Shown: positions 51,812 to 61,857, numbered from the stretch's first letter. The stretch is DNA of 64,000 nt from Tranquillimonas alkanivorans (GCF_900115595.1 NZ_FOXA01000009.1:94599-158598); one strand, 5' to 3'. Numbers and translations: made by a program. Notes: generated by a model from the letters alone, not told the origin.

Positions 51812-51840
51812 TTGACGGACCCACGTCCGCCCCCTAGCTA
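51812..51840 (+). promoter_or_regulatory. candidate sitA promoter
   Basis: TTGACG, 17-bp spacer, TAGCTA: a near-consensus -35 and a plausible -10. An in-frame ATG at 51840 starts on the last base of this -10 and would lie upstream of the transcript start, so the ATG at 51873 is taken as the sitA start. Confidence 0.55.
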
Positions 51841-51872
51841 TGGCGCATGAAAACATCGCGACGGGGGCGTTG

Positions 51873-52778
51873 ATGCGCAAAAGATCGCTGTTTGCGACGA
51901 CCATGCTTGCCACTTTGGTCGCGCTGCCGGGCGCAGCGCAGGAGGCGGACGATCCGCTGAAGGTCGTCACGACCTTCACGGTGCTCGCCGACATGGCGCG
52001 CAACGTGGCCGGAGACGCGGCCGAGGTCGTGTCGGTCACCAAGGCGGGGGCCGAGATCCACGGCTACGAGCCGACGCCGCAGGATATCGTGCGGGCGCAG
52101 GACGCCGACCTGATCCTGTGGAACGGCCTGAACCTGGAGCTCTGGTTCGGGCAATTCCTGCGCAACCTCTCGGACGTGCCCGCCGTGACGCTGACCGACG
52201 GGATCGATCCCATCCCCATTGCCTCGGGCGCATACGAGGGGCAGTCGAACCCGCACGCCTGGATGGGGCTCGACAACGCGATGGTCTATATCGACAACAT
52301 CGCCGGCGCGCTGGCGGACCAGGATCCGGAGAACGCCGCGACCTACGAGGCGAACGCCGCCGCCTACAAGGACGAGATCCGCGCCACGATCGAGCCGCTG
52401 CGCGACCGCATCGCGGCCATCCCCGAGGACGAGCGATGGCTGGTCACCTGCGAAGGCGCGTTTTCCTATCTCGCGCGGGATTTCGGCATGCAGGAGCTTT
52501 ATCTCTGGCCGATGAACGCCGACCAGGTGGGCACGCCGCAACAGGTGCGCGCGGTGATCGACGGGGTGCGCGAGAACGACGTGCCCGCCGTCTTCTGCGA
52601 AAGCACGGTGAACACCGCCCCCGCGCAGCAGGTCGCGCGCGAGACGGGGGCGGAGTATGGCGGCGTGCTTTACGTCGACTCTTTGTCCGAGCCTGACGGG
52701 CCGGTGCCGACCTACCTCGACCTGTTGCGCGTCACGTCCGAGACGGTGGCCGATGCGCTGGCGCCCGCCGGCGGCTGA
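51873..52778 (+). CDS. sitA: metal ABC transporter substrate-binding protein (SitA/MntC type)
   Basis: A 301-residue cluster A-I binding protein with signal peptide residues 1-22 (FATTMLATLVALPGAAQ). Metal ligands expected in GAEIHGYEPTPQD (His), SNPHAWMGLDN (His), TCEGAFSYLARDFG (Glu) and YVDSLSEPDG (Asp). The His-His-Glu-Asp set suits manganese or iron. Start chosen at 51873 because the promoter -10 overlaps an earlier ATG and the shorter form starts directly with the signal peptide. Confidence 0.9.
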   Translation: MRKRSLFATTMLATLVALPGAAQEADDPLKVVTTFTVLADMARNVAGDAAEVVSVTKAGAEIHGYEPTPQDIVRAQDADLILWNGLNLELWFGQFLRNLSDVPAVTLTDGIDPIPIASGAYEGQSNPHAWMGLDNAMVYIDNIAGALADQDPENAATYEANAAAYKDEIRATIEPLRDRIAAIPEDERWLVTCEGAFSYLARDFGMQELYLWPMNADQVGTPQQVRAVIDGVRENDVPAVFCESTVNTAPAQQVARETGAEYGGVLYVDSLSEPDGPVPTYLDLLRVTSETVADALAPAGG

Positions 52779-52872
52779 GCCGCAGCGTCGCACGTCCGGG
52801 CCTGCGGCTGTCCGGGCCGCATGGCCCAGCTAGATGAAGCCCCGGCACGACGCCGGGCATGAAGGAGGCCGA

Positions 52873-53778
52873 ATGCTCGACACGACGGCGGATCCAGCGA
52901 CCCGCACCGCGCCCGACGGGCCGGGCGGCGGCATCTTCGCCCGCAACGTGACGGTCACCTACCGCAACGGCCACACGGCGCTGCACGACGCGAGCTTCGA
53001 GATCCCCCGCGGCACGGTCACCGCGCTCGTCGGCGTGAACGGGGCGGGCAAGTCGACGCTCTTCAAGGCGATCATGGGCTTCGTCCCGGCCTCGCGCGGC
53101 GAAATCCGGCTTCTGGGCCGGACCGTCAAGCAGGCCCTGCGCGACAACCTCGTGGCCTATGTTCCGCAATCCGAGGAGGTCGACTGGGCCTTTCCGGTGC
53201 TGGTCGAGGACGTTGTGATGATGGGCCGCTACGGACACATGGGGGTCCTGCGCCGCCCCTCGGCCGCCGACCGTGCCGCGGTGGACGCCGCGCTCGACCG
53301 GGTGAATATGGGCGAGTTCCGCCACCGCCAGATCGGCGAGCTGTCGGGCGGTCAGCGCAAGCGGGTGTTCCTGGCGCGTGCGCTGGCGCAGGAGGGTCGG
53401 GTGATCCTGCTCGACGAGCCGTTCACCGGCGTCGACGTGAAGACCGAGGAGCAGATCGTCGCGCTGCTGCGCGAGTTGCGGGCCGAGGGGCGGGTAATGC
53501 TGGTCTCGACCCACAACCTTGGCAGCGTGCCCGAGTTCTGCGACCGCACCGTGCTGGTCAAGGGCACGGTGCTGGCCTATGGGCCGACCGAGACGACGTT
53601 CACGCGCGCCAATCTCGAACGGGCCTTCGGCGGCGTGCTGCGGCACTTCACGCTGGGCGGGGCGAAGCTGCACGAAGACCACGACGACGACCCGCGCGAG
53701 ATCACGATCTTCACCGACGACGAGCGGCCGCTTGTGCGCTACGGCAACCGGACGCAGGTGCGGGGAGACGGCGAGTGA
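52873..53778 (+). CDS. sitB: metal ABC transporter ATP-binding protein
   Basis: A 301-residue ATPase. Walker [15 protein letters not shown], signature [15 protein letters not shown], Walker [13 protein letters not shown], and [20 protein letters not shown], typical of Mn/Zn transporters. A His/Asp-rich tail ([13 protein letters not shown]) may bind metal. Start ATG 52873 has an AAGGAGG site; permease follows with GTGA overlap. Confidence 0.94.
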   Translation: MLDTTADPATRTAPDGPGGGIFARNVTVTYRNGHTALHDASFEIPRGTVTALVGVNGAGKSTLFKAIMGFVPASRGEIRLLGRTVKQALRDNLVAYVPQSEEVDWAFPVLVEDVVMMGRYGHMGVLRRPSAADRAAVDAALDRVNMGEFRHRQIGELSGGQRKRVFLARALAQEGRVILLDEPFTGVDVKTEEQIVALLRELRAEGRVMLVSTHNLGSVPEFCDRTVLVKGTVLAYGPTETTFTRANLERAFGGVLRHFTLGGAKLHEDHDDDPREITIFTDDERPLVRYGNRTQVRGDGE

Positions 53779-54659
53779 GCCTGCTGCTCGAACCCTTTGG
53801 CTACGGCTACATGACCAACGCGATGTGGGTCTCGGCGCTGGTCGGCGCGGTCTGCGCCTTCCTGTCGGCCTACCTGATGCTGAAGGGGTGGAGCCTGATT
53901 GGAGACGCGCTTTCGCACTCGGTCGTGCCGGGGGTGGCGGGTGCGTACATCCTGGGGCTGCCCTTCGCGCTGGGTGCGTTCATCGCCGGCGGGCTGGCGG
54001 CGGGGGCGATGCTGTTTCTGAGCGAGCGGTCGGGACTGAAGGTGGACGTGATCATCGGGCTGATCTTCACCTCGTTCTTCGGGCTTGGGCTGTTCCTGGT
54101 CTCGATCAACCCGATGTCGGTCAGCATCCAGACCATAACCATGGGCAACATCCTGGCGATCACGCCAAGCGACACGCTGCAACTGGCGATCATCGGCGTC
54201 GTCTCGTTGATCGTGCTGATGGCGAAGTGGAAGGACTTGATGGTGACCTTCTTCGACGAAAGCCACGCCCGCTCGATCGGGCTACGGCCAGGGCTGCTGA
54301 AGGGGGTGTTCTTCGTGCTGCTGTCGGCGGCGGTCGTGGCGGCGATGCAGACGGTGGGGGCGTTCCTGGTCATCGCGATGGTGGTGACGCCGGGGGCGAC
54401 GGCATACCTTCTGTGCGACCGCTTTCCGCGGTTGCTGATCGTGTCGGTCGCCATCGGCGCGGTGACGAGCTTCCTGGGCGCCTATGCCAGCTATTTCCTC
54501 GACGGGGCGACGGGCGGGGTGATCGTGACGCTTCAGACCGTGCTGTTCCTGACAGCCTTCGTCTTCGCGCCGAAGCACGGGGTGCTCGCTGCCCGCCGGA
54601 AGGCGGCAGAGGCGGTGCGTAACCCCGGGGCGCAGGCAACGCGGGAGCCGGCGGAATGA
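53775..54659 (+). CDS. sitC: metal ABC transporter permease
   Basis: A 294-residue ABC-3 permease: [43 protein letters not shown]-type helices, then [23 protein letters not shown] start at 53775 overlaps sitB. Forms the membrane channel with SitD. Confidence 0.94.
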   Translation: MSLLLEPFGYGYMTNAMWVSALVGAVCAFLSAYLMLKGWSLIGDALSHSVVPGVAGAYILGLPFALGAFIAGGLAAGAMLFLSERSGLKVDVIIGLIFTSFFGLGLFLVSINPMSVSIQTITMGNILAITPSDTLQLAIIGVVSLIVLMAKWKDLMVTFFDESHARSIGLRPGLLKGVFFVLLSAAVVAAMQTVGAFLVIAMVVTPGATAYLLCDRFPRLLIVSVAIGAVTSFLGAYASYFLDGATGGVIVTLQTVLFLTAFVFAPKHGVLAARRKAAEAVRNPGAQATREPAE

Positions 54660-55504
54660 CCCTCGAGACGCTCCTCCTGCCGTTCGCCTTCCCGTTCATG
54701 CAGAACGCGTTCCTGATCGCGGCCATGGTCGCGGTGCCGACGGCGCTTCTGTCGTGCTTCCTGGTGCTCAAGGGCTGGGCGCTGATGGGCGACGCGGTGA
54801 GCCACGCCGTCCTGCCCGGCATCGTGCTGGCCTGGATCACGGGCCTGCCGCTGATTTTGGGCGCGTTCGGGGCAGGGATGACCTGCGCGCTTCTGACCGG
54901 ATATCTGAGCGAAAACAGCCGGGTAAAGCAGGACACGGTGATGGGCGTGGTGTTCTCGGGCATGTTCGGGGTGGGGATCATCCTCTACACCTCGATCCAC
55001 ACGAACGAGCATCTGGACCACGTGCTGTTCGGCAACATGCTGGGCGTGGGGCCGCAGGACCTTTGGACGGCGGGGCTGATCTCGCTCGCCGTGTCTGCCG
55101 CGCTGCTGCTGAAGTGGAAGGACCTGTTGCTGCATGCCTTCGACCCCGCGCAGGCGCAGGCGAGCGGGCTGCGGGTGAACCTGCTGCATTACGGGCTGTT
55201 GTCGGTGCTGTCGCTGACCATCGTGGCGACGCTGTCCTCGACCGGGTTGATCCTGGCCATCGGCCTGCTGATCGCGCCCGGCGCCATCGCGTTCCTGACC
55301 GTGCGCCGGTTCGGGCGGATGCTGGCGGTGGCGGTCGGGGTCTGTCTGTTCTCGATGCTGGCGGGGACCTATGCGAGCTTCTTCCTCGACAGTGCGCCCG
55401 CGCCCACGGTCATCCTGATCCTCACGGCGCTGTTCGTCGTGGCCTTCATCCGGCGGGTGCGCGTCACGCGCGCGGCCTCGCGTCGCCGCGCCGCCGCGTC
55501 CTGA
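54656..55504 (+). CDS. sitD: metal ABC transporter permease
   Basis: A 282-residue ABC-3 permease paralogous to the upstream one (SCFLVLKGWALMGDAVSHAV, LPGIVLAWITGLPLILGAFG, LSSTGLILAIGLLIAPGAIA). Overlaps sitC as ATGA. Last gene of the sit operon; converges on frcK. Confidence 0.94.
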   Translation: MTLETLLLPFAFPFMQNAFLIAAMVAVPTALLSCFLVLKGWALMGDAVSHAVLPGIVLAWITGLPLILGAFGAGMTCALLTGYLSENSRVKQDTVMGVVFSGMFGVGIILYTSIHTNEHLDHVLFGNMLGVGPQDLWTAGLISLAVSAALLLKWKDLLLHAFDPAQAQASGLRVNLLHYGLLSVLSLTIVATLSSTGLILAIGLLIAPGAIAFLTVRRFGRMLAVAVGVCLFSMLAGTYASFFLDSAPAPTVILILTALFVVAFIRRVRVTRAASRRRAAAS

Positions 55505-55510
55505 ACGCCG

Positions 55511-56143
55511 TCAGTCCGAGGAGAGCCGCAGGTCCGCCGGGCGGCTTTGCCTCAGCACCAGCCGGGCATTGGGCAGGTCGTTCTCCTCGACCTTGCGGCG
55601 CGCGAGGTCGGGGGAAAGGTCGGACCACCGCGCCGCCAGCCGCGCCGCCAGCACTTCCTCGGGCGCGTCCACCATCACCGTCAGGTCGAAGAGCGACGTG
55701 ACCGTGCGCCATTCCGGATCGTCGAGCAGAAGGTAGTTGCCCTCAACCAGGATCAGCCGGGCCTCGGGCCCGATCATCCGGGCGCCGGCACGGGCGATCT
55801 CGATCGCGCGGTCGAAGACCGGCACCGCGACGGACTGGCCGTCGTCGGCGGCGATGCGGCTCAGGGTCGAGACCAGCCCGCCCGTGTCGAACGTGTGCGG
55901 CGCGCCCTTGCGGGGCAGGTCGCCGCGCGCCGACAGAAGCATGTCGTCGAAATGGAAGCCGTCCATCGGCAGGACGGCCGAGCAGCCCGGCGCGTCCTCT
56001 TCGAGCCGCGCGTGCAGAAGCTCGGCCACGTGGCTCTTGCCGGCCGCCGGAGGCCCGGCGACGGCCACCAGCCTGCGATGCTCGCCCCGCGCCAGGGGCA
56101 GAAGCCGCGCGAGCAGGGCGTCGAAGGTCACGGTTTCGGTCAC
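55511..56143 (-). CDS. frcK: nucleoside/uridine-kinase-like P-loop protein of the frc operon
   Basis: A 210-residue kinase-fold protein. P-loop VAGPPAAGKSHVAE at about residues 27-40, DGFHFDD, KGAPHTFD, and LILVEGNYLLLDDPEW, typical of the YggC/PanK-uridine-kinase-like group. The frcBCAK order in Sinorhizobium includes such a gene (frcK). Its substrate is unproven; a sugar or nucleoside is likely. Follows frcA after 28 bp. Confidence 0.82.
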   Translation of the reverse strand: MTETVTFDALLARLLPLARGEHRRLVAVAGPPAAGKSHVAELLHARLEEDAPGCSAVLPMDGFHFDDMLLSARGDLPRKGAPHTFDTGGLVSTLSRIAADDGQSVAVPVFDRAIEIARAGARMIGPEARLILVEGNYLLLDDPEWRTVTSLFDLTVMVDAPEEVLAARLAARWSDLSPDLARRKVEENDLPNARLVLRQSRPADLRLSSD

Positions 56144-56171
56144 GCGTTCGTCCCGCGGACGGCGCGGCGGC

Positions 56172-56942
56172 TCATGCCGCCACCGCTTCGGGCTCTTTCG
56201 CGCCGGTCATGAAGGCCACCGCGTCGGACATGGTGTAGTCCTTCGGGTCGATGACGCAGAGCCGCCGGCCCAGTCGATGGACGTGGATACGGTCGGCGAC
56301 CTCGAAGACGTGGGGCATGTTGTGGCTGATCAGGATGATCGGGATGCCCCGGCTGCGCACGTCCTGGATCAGGTCCAGCACCCGGCGGCTTTCTTTTACC
56401 CCCAGCGCGGCCGTCGGCTCGTCGAGGATGATGACCTTCGAGCCGAACGCCGCCGCGCGCGCCACCGCGACGCCCTGGCGCTGGCCACCCGAGAGTGTCT
56501 CGACCGCCTGGTTGATGTTCTGAATCGTCATCAGGCCCAGGTCCGAAAGTTTCTTGCGGGCGAAATCCTCCATCGCCTTGTGGTCGAGCTGGCGGAACCA
56601 CTTGCCCATGATGCCGGGCTTTCGCAGCTCGCGTCCCATGAACATGTTGTCGGTGATCGACAGGGCAGGGGACATGGCAAGCGTCTGGTACACCGTCTCG
56701 ATCCCCGCTTCGCGGGCGTCGGTGGGCGAGTGGAAGTGCACCCTCGCGCCCTCGAGCCAGACCTCGCCGCCGTCGGGCACCACCGCGCCCGACAGCGCCT
56801 TGATGAGCGTGGACTTGCCCGCGCCGTTGTCGCCGATCACGGCCAGCACCTCGCCGGGATAGAGCTCGAAGTCGCAGTGGTCGAGCGCGATGACCTTGCC
56901 GTAGCGTTTGACCAGGTTCTTGGCGTTGAGAATGGGTTCCAT
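56172..56942 (-). CDS. frcA: fructose-type ABC transporter ATP-binding protein
   Basis: A 256-residue single-domain ATPase. Walker [16 protein letters not shown], signature LSGGQRQGVAVARAA, Walker B VIILDEPTAALG, and YQTLAMSPALSITDNMFMGR. A single NBD like FrcA, unlike the double-NBD RbsA/XylG type. ATG 56942 overlaps the frcC stop by 1 bp. Confidence 0.92.
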   Translation of the reverse strand: MEPILNAKNLVKRYGKVIALDHCDFELYPGEVLAVIGDNGAGKSTLIKALSGAVVPDGGEVWLEGARVHFHSPTDAREAGIETVYQTLAMSPALSITDNMFMGRELRKPGIMGKWFRQLDHKAMEDFARKKLSDLGLMTIQNINQAVETLSGGQRQGVAVARAAAFGSKVIILDEPTAALGVKESRRVLDLIQDVRSRGIPIILISHNMPHVFEVADRIHVHRLGRRLCVIDPKDYTMSDAVAFMTGAKEPEAVAA

Positions 56943-58006
56943 CAGGCAGACACCTTTCTGATCCATTGGTCCACGGCCACGGCGGCGATGATCAGCACGC
57001 CGATGAAGAAGTACGTCCACTGCGCATCGGCCCCCAGAAGCCGCAGGCCCAGCGTGAAGACGCCCACAATGAGCGCCCCGAAGAGCGAGCCCAGGATCGA
57101 GCCGCGCCCGCCGAAAAGCGAGATGCCCCCGATCACCACTGCGGTGATCGACTCGATGTTCGCCTCGTAGGCCGAGGTGGGCGAGACCGAGCCGATGCGC
57201 CCGATCAGGGCCCAGCCCGCGAAGGCGCAGATCAGGCCCGAGAGCATGTAGACCGACAGGAGCGTGCCCTTGACGTTCACGCCCGAAAGCTGCGCCGCCT
57301 CCGGGTCGTCGCCCACTGCGTAAACATGGCGGCCCCACGCGGTGTAGCGCAGCACCCAGGAGAGCACGAGCATCAGCACGATCATGAACACCACGCCCAC
57401 GGTGAAGACCGCGCCGCCGATCTGGAACTTCGCGCCCATCAGGTGAAGAAGCGGCGCGCTTTCCTCGATCTCCTGCGCGCGTATCGTCTCGTTCGCGGAG
57501 TAGAGGTAGTTGGTGGCCAGGATGATCTGCCAGGTGCCCAGCGTCACGATGAAGGGCGGCAGCTTCATGCGGCTGACCAGGAAGCCGTTCAGCGCCCCGC
57601 ACAGCGCCCCGCAGGCCAGGCCGCAGGCGACGGCGACGGGCACGGGGATGCCATAGCGAAAGGCAAACTGGCCCATCACGACCGAGGACAGCACCGTGAT
57701 CGCGCCAACGGACAAATCGATGCCGGCGGTCAGGATCACGAGGCTCTGTGCGGCGGCCACGATGCCGACGATCTGGACCTGTTGCAGGATCAGCGTCAGC
57801 GCGAAGGGCGAGAAGAAGCGCGATCCAAGCAGAACGCCGAAGATCACGATCGACGCGACCAGCACGATCAGCGGCACCAGCGCCGGGGTGACGTGGAGCG
57901 CATGGTGGAACTTGTGAAGCAGTCCCTTCCGTTCGTCCTCGAACTCGGCGAATTTCTCCTCCCGCCGCGCCTTGACGATGTCTTCGTAGCTGTCGGATTG
58001 GCTCAT
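56942..58006 (-). CDS. frcC: fructose-type ABC transporter permease
   Basis: A 354-residue BPD_transp_2 membrane protein (QSLVILTAGIDLSVGAITVL, GLACGALCGALNGFLVSRMK, LPPFIVTLGTWQIILATNYL, AVGDDPEAAQLSGVNVKGTL). A ~35-residue cytoplasmic N-terminus rich in charged residues (EDIVKARREEKFAEFEDERK) precedes the helices, as in FrcC. Next to frcA. Confidence 0.93.
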   Translation of the reverse strand: MSQSDSYEDIVKARREEKFAEFEDERKGLLHKFHHALHVTPALVPLIVLVASIVIFGVLLGSRFFSPFALTLILQQVQIVGIVAAAQSLVILTAGIDLSVGAITVLSSVVMGQFAFRYGIPVPVAVACGLACGALCGALNGFLVSRMKLPPFIVTLGTWQIILATNYLYSANETIRAQEIEESAPLLHLMGAKFQIGGAVFTVGVVFMIVLMLVLSWVLRYTAWGRHVYAVGDDPEAAQLSGVNVKGTLLSVYMLSGLICAFAGWALIGRIGSVSPTSAYEANIESITAVVIGGISLFGGRGSILGSLFGALIVGVFTLGLRLLGADAQWTYFFIGVLIIAAVAVDQWIRKVSA

Positions 58007-58036
58007 CGCGCCGTCCCTCCCGTGACAGGCGTGGGT

Positions 58037-58060
58037 CGGGGCGGGCAGGGGCCCGCCCCG
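58037..58060 (-). other. GC-rich hairpin between frcB and frcC
   Basis: CGGGGCGGGC-AGGG-GCCCGCCCCG, a 10-bp perfect stem ~31 bases after the frcB stop. No T-run. It matches the hairpin after the peptide binding-protein gene at 47067 in position and shape. Confidence 0.6.
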
Positions 58061-58091
58061 GCGTCAGTGTATCAGAGATGCGGCCGCGGCC

Positions 58092-59108
58092 TTAGCCCCA
58101 GCACAGCTCCATCCCTTCCTCGACGGTTATCGACTCGATCCCCTCGACCGGCTGGTCGGTGACGAGTTGCACGCCGGTGTCGAAGAACTCCTTGCCCTCG
58201 GTCGGCTGCGGCAGGGTGCCATCCTCGGCGTATTGCGCGATCGCCTCGATCCCGAGCGACGCCATCTGCAGCGGATACTGCTGCGCCGTGGCCCCGATCA
58301 CGCCGTCGCCGACGTTCTGCACGCCCGGGCAGCCGCCGTCGATCGACACGATCATCACGTCGTTCTCGCGCCCGATGGCCTTGAGCGCCTCGTAGGCGCC
58401 GGCGGCGGCGGGTTCGTTGATGGTGTAGACGACGTTGATCATCGGATCCTGCGCCAGGAGGTTCTCCATCGCCTGACGCCCGCCTTCCTCGTTACCGGCG
58501 GTGACGTCGTGGCCGACGATTCGCGGGTCGTCCTCGTCTCCCCAGCGGTTCGGGTCGCCCACGTCGATGCCGAAGCCCGTGAGGAAGCCCTGGTCACGCA
58601 GCACGCCAACGGTGGGCTGGCTGACGCCAAGGTCGAGCATGGCGATGCGGGCGTTCTCGGCCTCGTCGCCCAGCGTCTCGCGCGCCCACTGGCCGATCAG
58701 TTCGCCGGCGCGGAAGTTGTCGGTGGCGAAGGTTGCGTCGGCCGCATCGATCGGGTCGAGCGGGGTGTCGAGCGCGATCACCAGGATCCCCGCTTCGCGC
58801 GCCTGCTCGACGGACGAAACGATGGACGAGGTGTCGGAGGCGGTGATCAGGATGCCCGAGGCGCCCGAGGCGATGCAGGTCTCGATCGCCTGCACCTGGG
58901 TTTCGTGATCGCCGTCGATCTGGCCGGCGAAGGTCATCAGGTTGATGCCCAGCTCCTCGGCCTTCGCGGTCGCGCCTTCGCGCATCTTCACGAAGAACGG
59001 GTTGGTGTCGGTCTTGGTGATCAGGCAGGCGGTGGTTTCGTCCTGGGCGTGGGCCGCACTGGCGGCGGCGACCAGACCCAAGGCGGAACAGGCGAGCAGT
59101 TTCTTCAT
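58092..59108 (-). CDS. frcB: fructose-type ABC transporter substrate-binding protein
   Basis: A 338-residue periplasmic protein with signal peptide 1-22 ([20 protein letters not shown]). Peripla_BP_4 pattern: [60 protein letters not shown] and [23 protein letters not shown] 59108 has a GGGAGGA site. First gene of frcBCAK, divergent from the ROK regulator. Confidence 0.93.
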   Translation of the reverse strand: MKKLLACSALGLVAAASAAHAQDETTACLITKTDTNPFFVKMREGATAKAEELGINLMTFAGQIDGDHETQVQAIETCIASGASGILITASDTSSIVSSVEQAREAGILVIALDTPLDPIDAADATFATDNFRAGELIGQWARETLGDEAENARIAMLDLGVSQPTVGVLRDQGFLTGFGIDVGDPNRWGDEDDPRIVGHDVTAGNEEGGRQAMENLLAQDPMINVVYTINEPAAAGAYEALKAIGRENDVMIVSIDGGCPGVQNVGDGVIGATAQQYPLQMASLGIEAIAQYAEDGTLPQPTEGKEFFDTGVQLVTDQPVEGIESITVEEGMELCWG

Positions 59109-59210
59109 GTGATCCTCCCGAATACTACGGCCGGACCGCGCCCGGCCGCCCGCCGCTCCTCCGCGACGGCGTGACACACTGAAGGGCAGAATCGGGCGCC
59201 GGGTCAATAT

Positions 59211-59229
59211 ATAAATCAACTTGATTTAT
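59211..59229. promoter_or_regulatory. 19-bp perfect palindrome, probable ROK-regulator operator
   Basis: ATAAATCAA-C-TTGATTTAT in the 159-bp region between frcB and the ROK regulator gene. It is 102 bp from the frcB start and 38 bp from the regulator start, so one site could control both. Confidence 0.75.
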
Positions 59230-59267
59230 TAACCGGCCACCCGCATGGTGCGGCCCGGAGGACCAAG

Positions 59268-60473
59268 ATGGCGCAGGCAGGACACGACGCAGAGAGGGGC
59301 TCTTGGCTGCCCGGGGGCGCGACACCCCGCGGCGTGCGCAATCACAACGAACGGCTGGTCCTGTCTACCGTGCGCGCCTGCGGACCGTTGCCGGGAGCCG
59401 AGATCGCCCGGCGCACGCAGCTTTCGGCGCAGACGGCGTCGGTCATCACCCGGTCGCTCGAGGCCGACCGCCTGCTCAGGCGCGGCACGCCCGTGCGCGG
59501 GCGGGTGGGCAAGCCGTCAGTCCCGATGGGGCTGAACCCCGACGGCGCGTATTCCTTCGGCCTCAGGATCGGGCGGCGGCGCGCGGACCTTGTCCTGATG
59601 GACCTGACGGGCGCCGTGCGCGGGCGGCGGCGGCTCGACTATGCCTATCCGACGCCCGCGACGGTCACCGCCTTCGTGGTCGAGGGGGTCGAGGATCTGC
59701 GCGCCGGCGTCGTGCCCGAGCGTCGCGACAGGATCGCGGGCCTTGGGATCGGGGCGCCGCACCAGCTTTGGAACTGGCTCGACCTCGTCGGCGCGCCGCG
59801 CTCGCACATGCAGGACTGGGAGTCGTTCGACTTCGTGCGCGACCTGAGCGGTCCCACCGGCCTGGCCGTCCACCTGGGCAACGACGCGACGCTGGCGTGC
59901 TACGGCGAGCAGGTGTTCGGGACGGCGGCCGAGAAGACGAACTACGCCTACTTCTACGTCGGGGCCTTCGTCGGCGGCGGCATCGTGCTAAACGGGCGCG
60001 TCCGCACCGGTCCCACGGGCAACGCAGGTGCGCTGGGGTCCATCGTGGTGGGCGGCGAGGGGGGGGGGCGCGGCGGCCAGTTGATCCACAACGCCTCGCT
60101 CTACGTGCTCGAAGAAATGCTGGAGGCGCAGGGCCGGCCCGCCGCGCTCGCCCGCGCGGACGAGCAATCGTGGGACGGGTTCGAGGACGTGCTGGCCCCC
60201 TGGCTTTCGCTGACCGCGCGCAGCCTGACGGCGGCGGCGATTTCGGTCACCGCCGTGCTCGACGTGCCGGCGGTGGTCGTCGACGGCGGCGTGCCGGCCG
60301 CGGTGCGCGAGCGGCTCGTCGGGCTCATCCGCGAGGAGATGGCGCAGGCAGACACCCGCGGCGTGGACCGGCCCGAGGTGCTTGCCGGCACGCTGGGCGC
60401 CGTGGCCGGCGCGCTCGGCTCCGCACATCTTCCGCTGGCCGAGAGCTACCTTGCCGAGGGCATGCTGATGTAA
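59268..60473 (+). CDS. frcR: ROK-family transcriptional regulator
   Basis: A 401-residue protein. N-terminal winged helix (NHNERLVLSTVRACGPLPGA, QLSAQTASVITRSLEADRLL), then a ROK domain (GLRIGRRRADLVLMDLTGAV, HLGNDATLACYGEQVFGTAA, VGAFVGGGIVLNGRVRTGPT, GNAGALGSIVVGG). The usual ROK zinc motif (CxCGxxGC) is absent, the region reading GGEGGGRGGQL. GGAGGACC precedes ATG 59268. Expected to repress frcBCAK and respond to a sugar. Name by position. Confidence 0.88.
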   Translation: MAQAGHDAERGSWLPGGATPRGVRNHNERLVLSTVRACGPLPGAEIARRTQLSAQTASVITRSLEADRLLRRGTPVRGRVGKPSVPMGLNPDGAYSFGLRIGRRRADLVLMDLTGAVRGRRRLDYAYPTPATVTAFVVEGVEDLRAGVVPERRDRIAGLGIGAPHQLWNWLDLVGAPRSHMQDWESFDFVRDLSGPTGLAVHLGNDATLACYGEQVFGTAAEKTNYAYFYVGAFVGGGIVLNGRVRTGPTGNAGALGSIVVGGEGGGRGGQLIHNASLYVLEEMLEAQGRPAALARADEQSWDGFEDVLAPWLSLTARSLTAAAISVTAVLDVPAVVVDGGVPAAVRERLVGLIREEMAQADTRGVDRPEVLAGTLGAVAGALGSAHLPLAESYLAEGMLM

Positions 60474-60486
60474 CGTGCAACCGTGA

Positions 60487-61857
60487 TCAGGCGGCGGCCT
60501 GCGCCTGTTCGTCCAGCGGCAAATCGATGTAGAACGTCGTCCCCTTGCCCGGCATGCTGGTGAAGTGAAGGTGCCCGTCATGCGCCTGAACGATGGCGCG
60601 GCTGATGCTCATGCCGATGCCCGTTCCGCCGAAGGTGCGCGTGCTGGACCCGTCTTCCTGGCTGAAGCGATCGAAGACCTTCGCGCTGAACTCGGGCGAA
60701 ATGCCGATGCCATAATCGGTCACGGCGATGCGGGCGACGCCGCCGATCCGTTCGCACGAGACCTGCACGAGCTTGCTCTCGCCCGAGAACTTGACGGCGT
60801 TCGACAGAACGTTCGCGATCACCTGCTCGATGCGCGACGCGTCCCCCCGGACCGGCAGCGGTCGGTCCATCGCCGATATCTCGATCCGCACGCCCTCGTG
60901 CTCGCCATAATGGCTGTTGATGCGGACGGCCTGTTCGACCACCTCGTCCAGGCGCATCGGCTCCATCTGGTAGCTGAGGTCGCCCGTGTCGGACTTCTCG
61001 AAGTCGAGGATGTCGTTGATCAGCTTGCCCAGGCGCTCGGCGTTCTGCTGCGCGATGCGGAGCATCGCGTCGGCCCGGTCGGGGATCTTGCCAAGCGCGC
61101 CGCTGTTGACAGCCTCTGTCGTGCCGAGGATCGAGGCGATGGGAGTGCGCAGCTCGTGACTGACGGTCGCGACGAACTCGCCCTTCGCCTTGTAGGCCTG
61201 CCGCGACTCCTCGAGCAGTCGCTGTTTCTCGGCCGAGTTACGCCTTTGCTGCCGCGCCTCGAGAAACAGAAGCAGAGACAGAAGCAACGACGCGACGCCC
61301 AGCGTGATGCTGACGTAAAGGATGCTGCTCGACATCGAAACGAGGTGCGTGCGCGCGGCATGGTCCAGCGCCGCCTGCTCGTCCTTTGCGGCGATGGTGT
61401 AGTCGTTCAGCGGCTCGCTGAATTCCGTGAACACGTCGTGAAGACGAAGCGCTTCCTCGTAGTCGCCCCGCTCGAGCGAAAACACCGTCTCTTCCTCGGC
61501 GCGCAGGACCGCGATGAGCCGGTCGAGCACTTCCACCTCCTCGGTGCCCTCCGCCGCACGGACCCCTTCCTGGCCCTCTTCCGAAAGGTTGTACCGCGCC
61601 CACAGGATGTCGAAGCGCAGCTGGACCTCCTCGGGGTCGATATCGAGGGCGGGGTTGGCGAATTCGGCCAGCGTCTCGTTCAGCCGCCCGAGTTCGAACT
61701 GGAGGCGGGTGGTGATCCAGACCGGGCCCGCGCGCCGGGCGTTGAAGACGTCGTCGATGACCGGTTGAAGCTGGAACAGGAACATCGACGTGACGCCCAG
61801 GGCGACGAAGACGACCCCGGCAAGCGCCCACCGAACGATGGCGAAGCCCGAGGTCAT
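60487..61857 (-). CDS. membrane sensor histidine kinase
   Basis: A 456-residue kinase. Two transmembrane helices (about 9-31 and 171-197) frame a ~140-residue periplasmic helical sensor domain rich in acidic residues. HisKA phosphoacceptor His234 in VATVSHELRTPIAS; HATPase_c with NVLSNAVKFSG, VTDYGIGISPE, FGGTGIGMSISRAIV. It overlaps the periplasmic partner gene upstream by 4 bp (ATGA). Confidence 0.93.
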   Translation of the reverse strand: MTSGFAIVRWALAGVVFVALGVTSMFLFQLQPVIDDVFNARRAGPVWITTRLQFELGRLNETLAEFANPALDIDPEEVQLRFDILWARYNLSEEGQEGVRAAEGTEEVEVLDRLIAVLRAEEETVFSLERGDYEEALRLHDVFTEFSEPLNDYTIAAKDEQAALDHAARTHLVSMSSSILYVSITLGVASLLLSLLLFLEARQQRRNSAEKQRLLEESRQAYKAKGEFVATVSHELRTPIASILGTTEAVNSGALGKIPDRADAMLRIAQQNAERLGKLINDILDFEKSDTGDLSYQMEPMRLDEVVEQAVRINSHYGEHEGVRIEISAMDRPLPVRGDASRIEQVIANVLSNAVKFSGESKLVQVSCERIGGVARIAVTDYGIGISPEFSAKVFDRFSQEDGSSTRTFGGTGIGMSISRAIVQAHDGHLHFTSMPGKGTTFYIDLPLDEQAQAAA

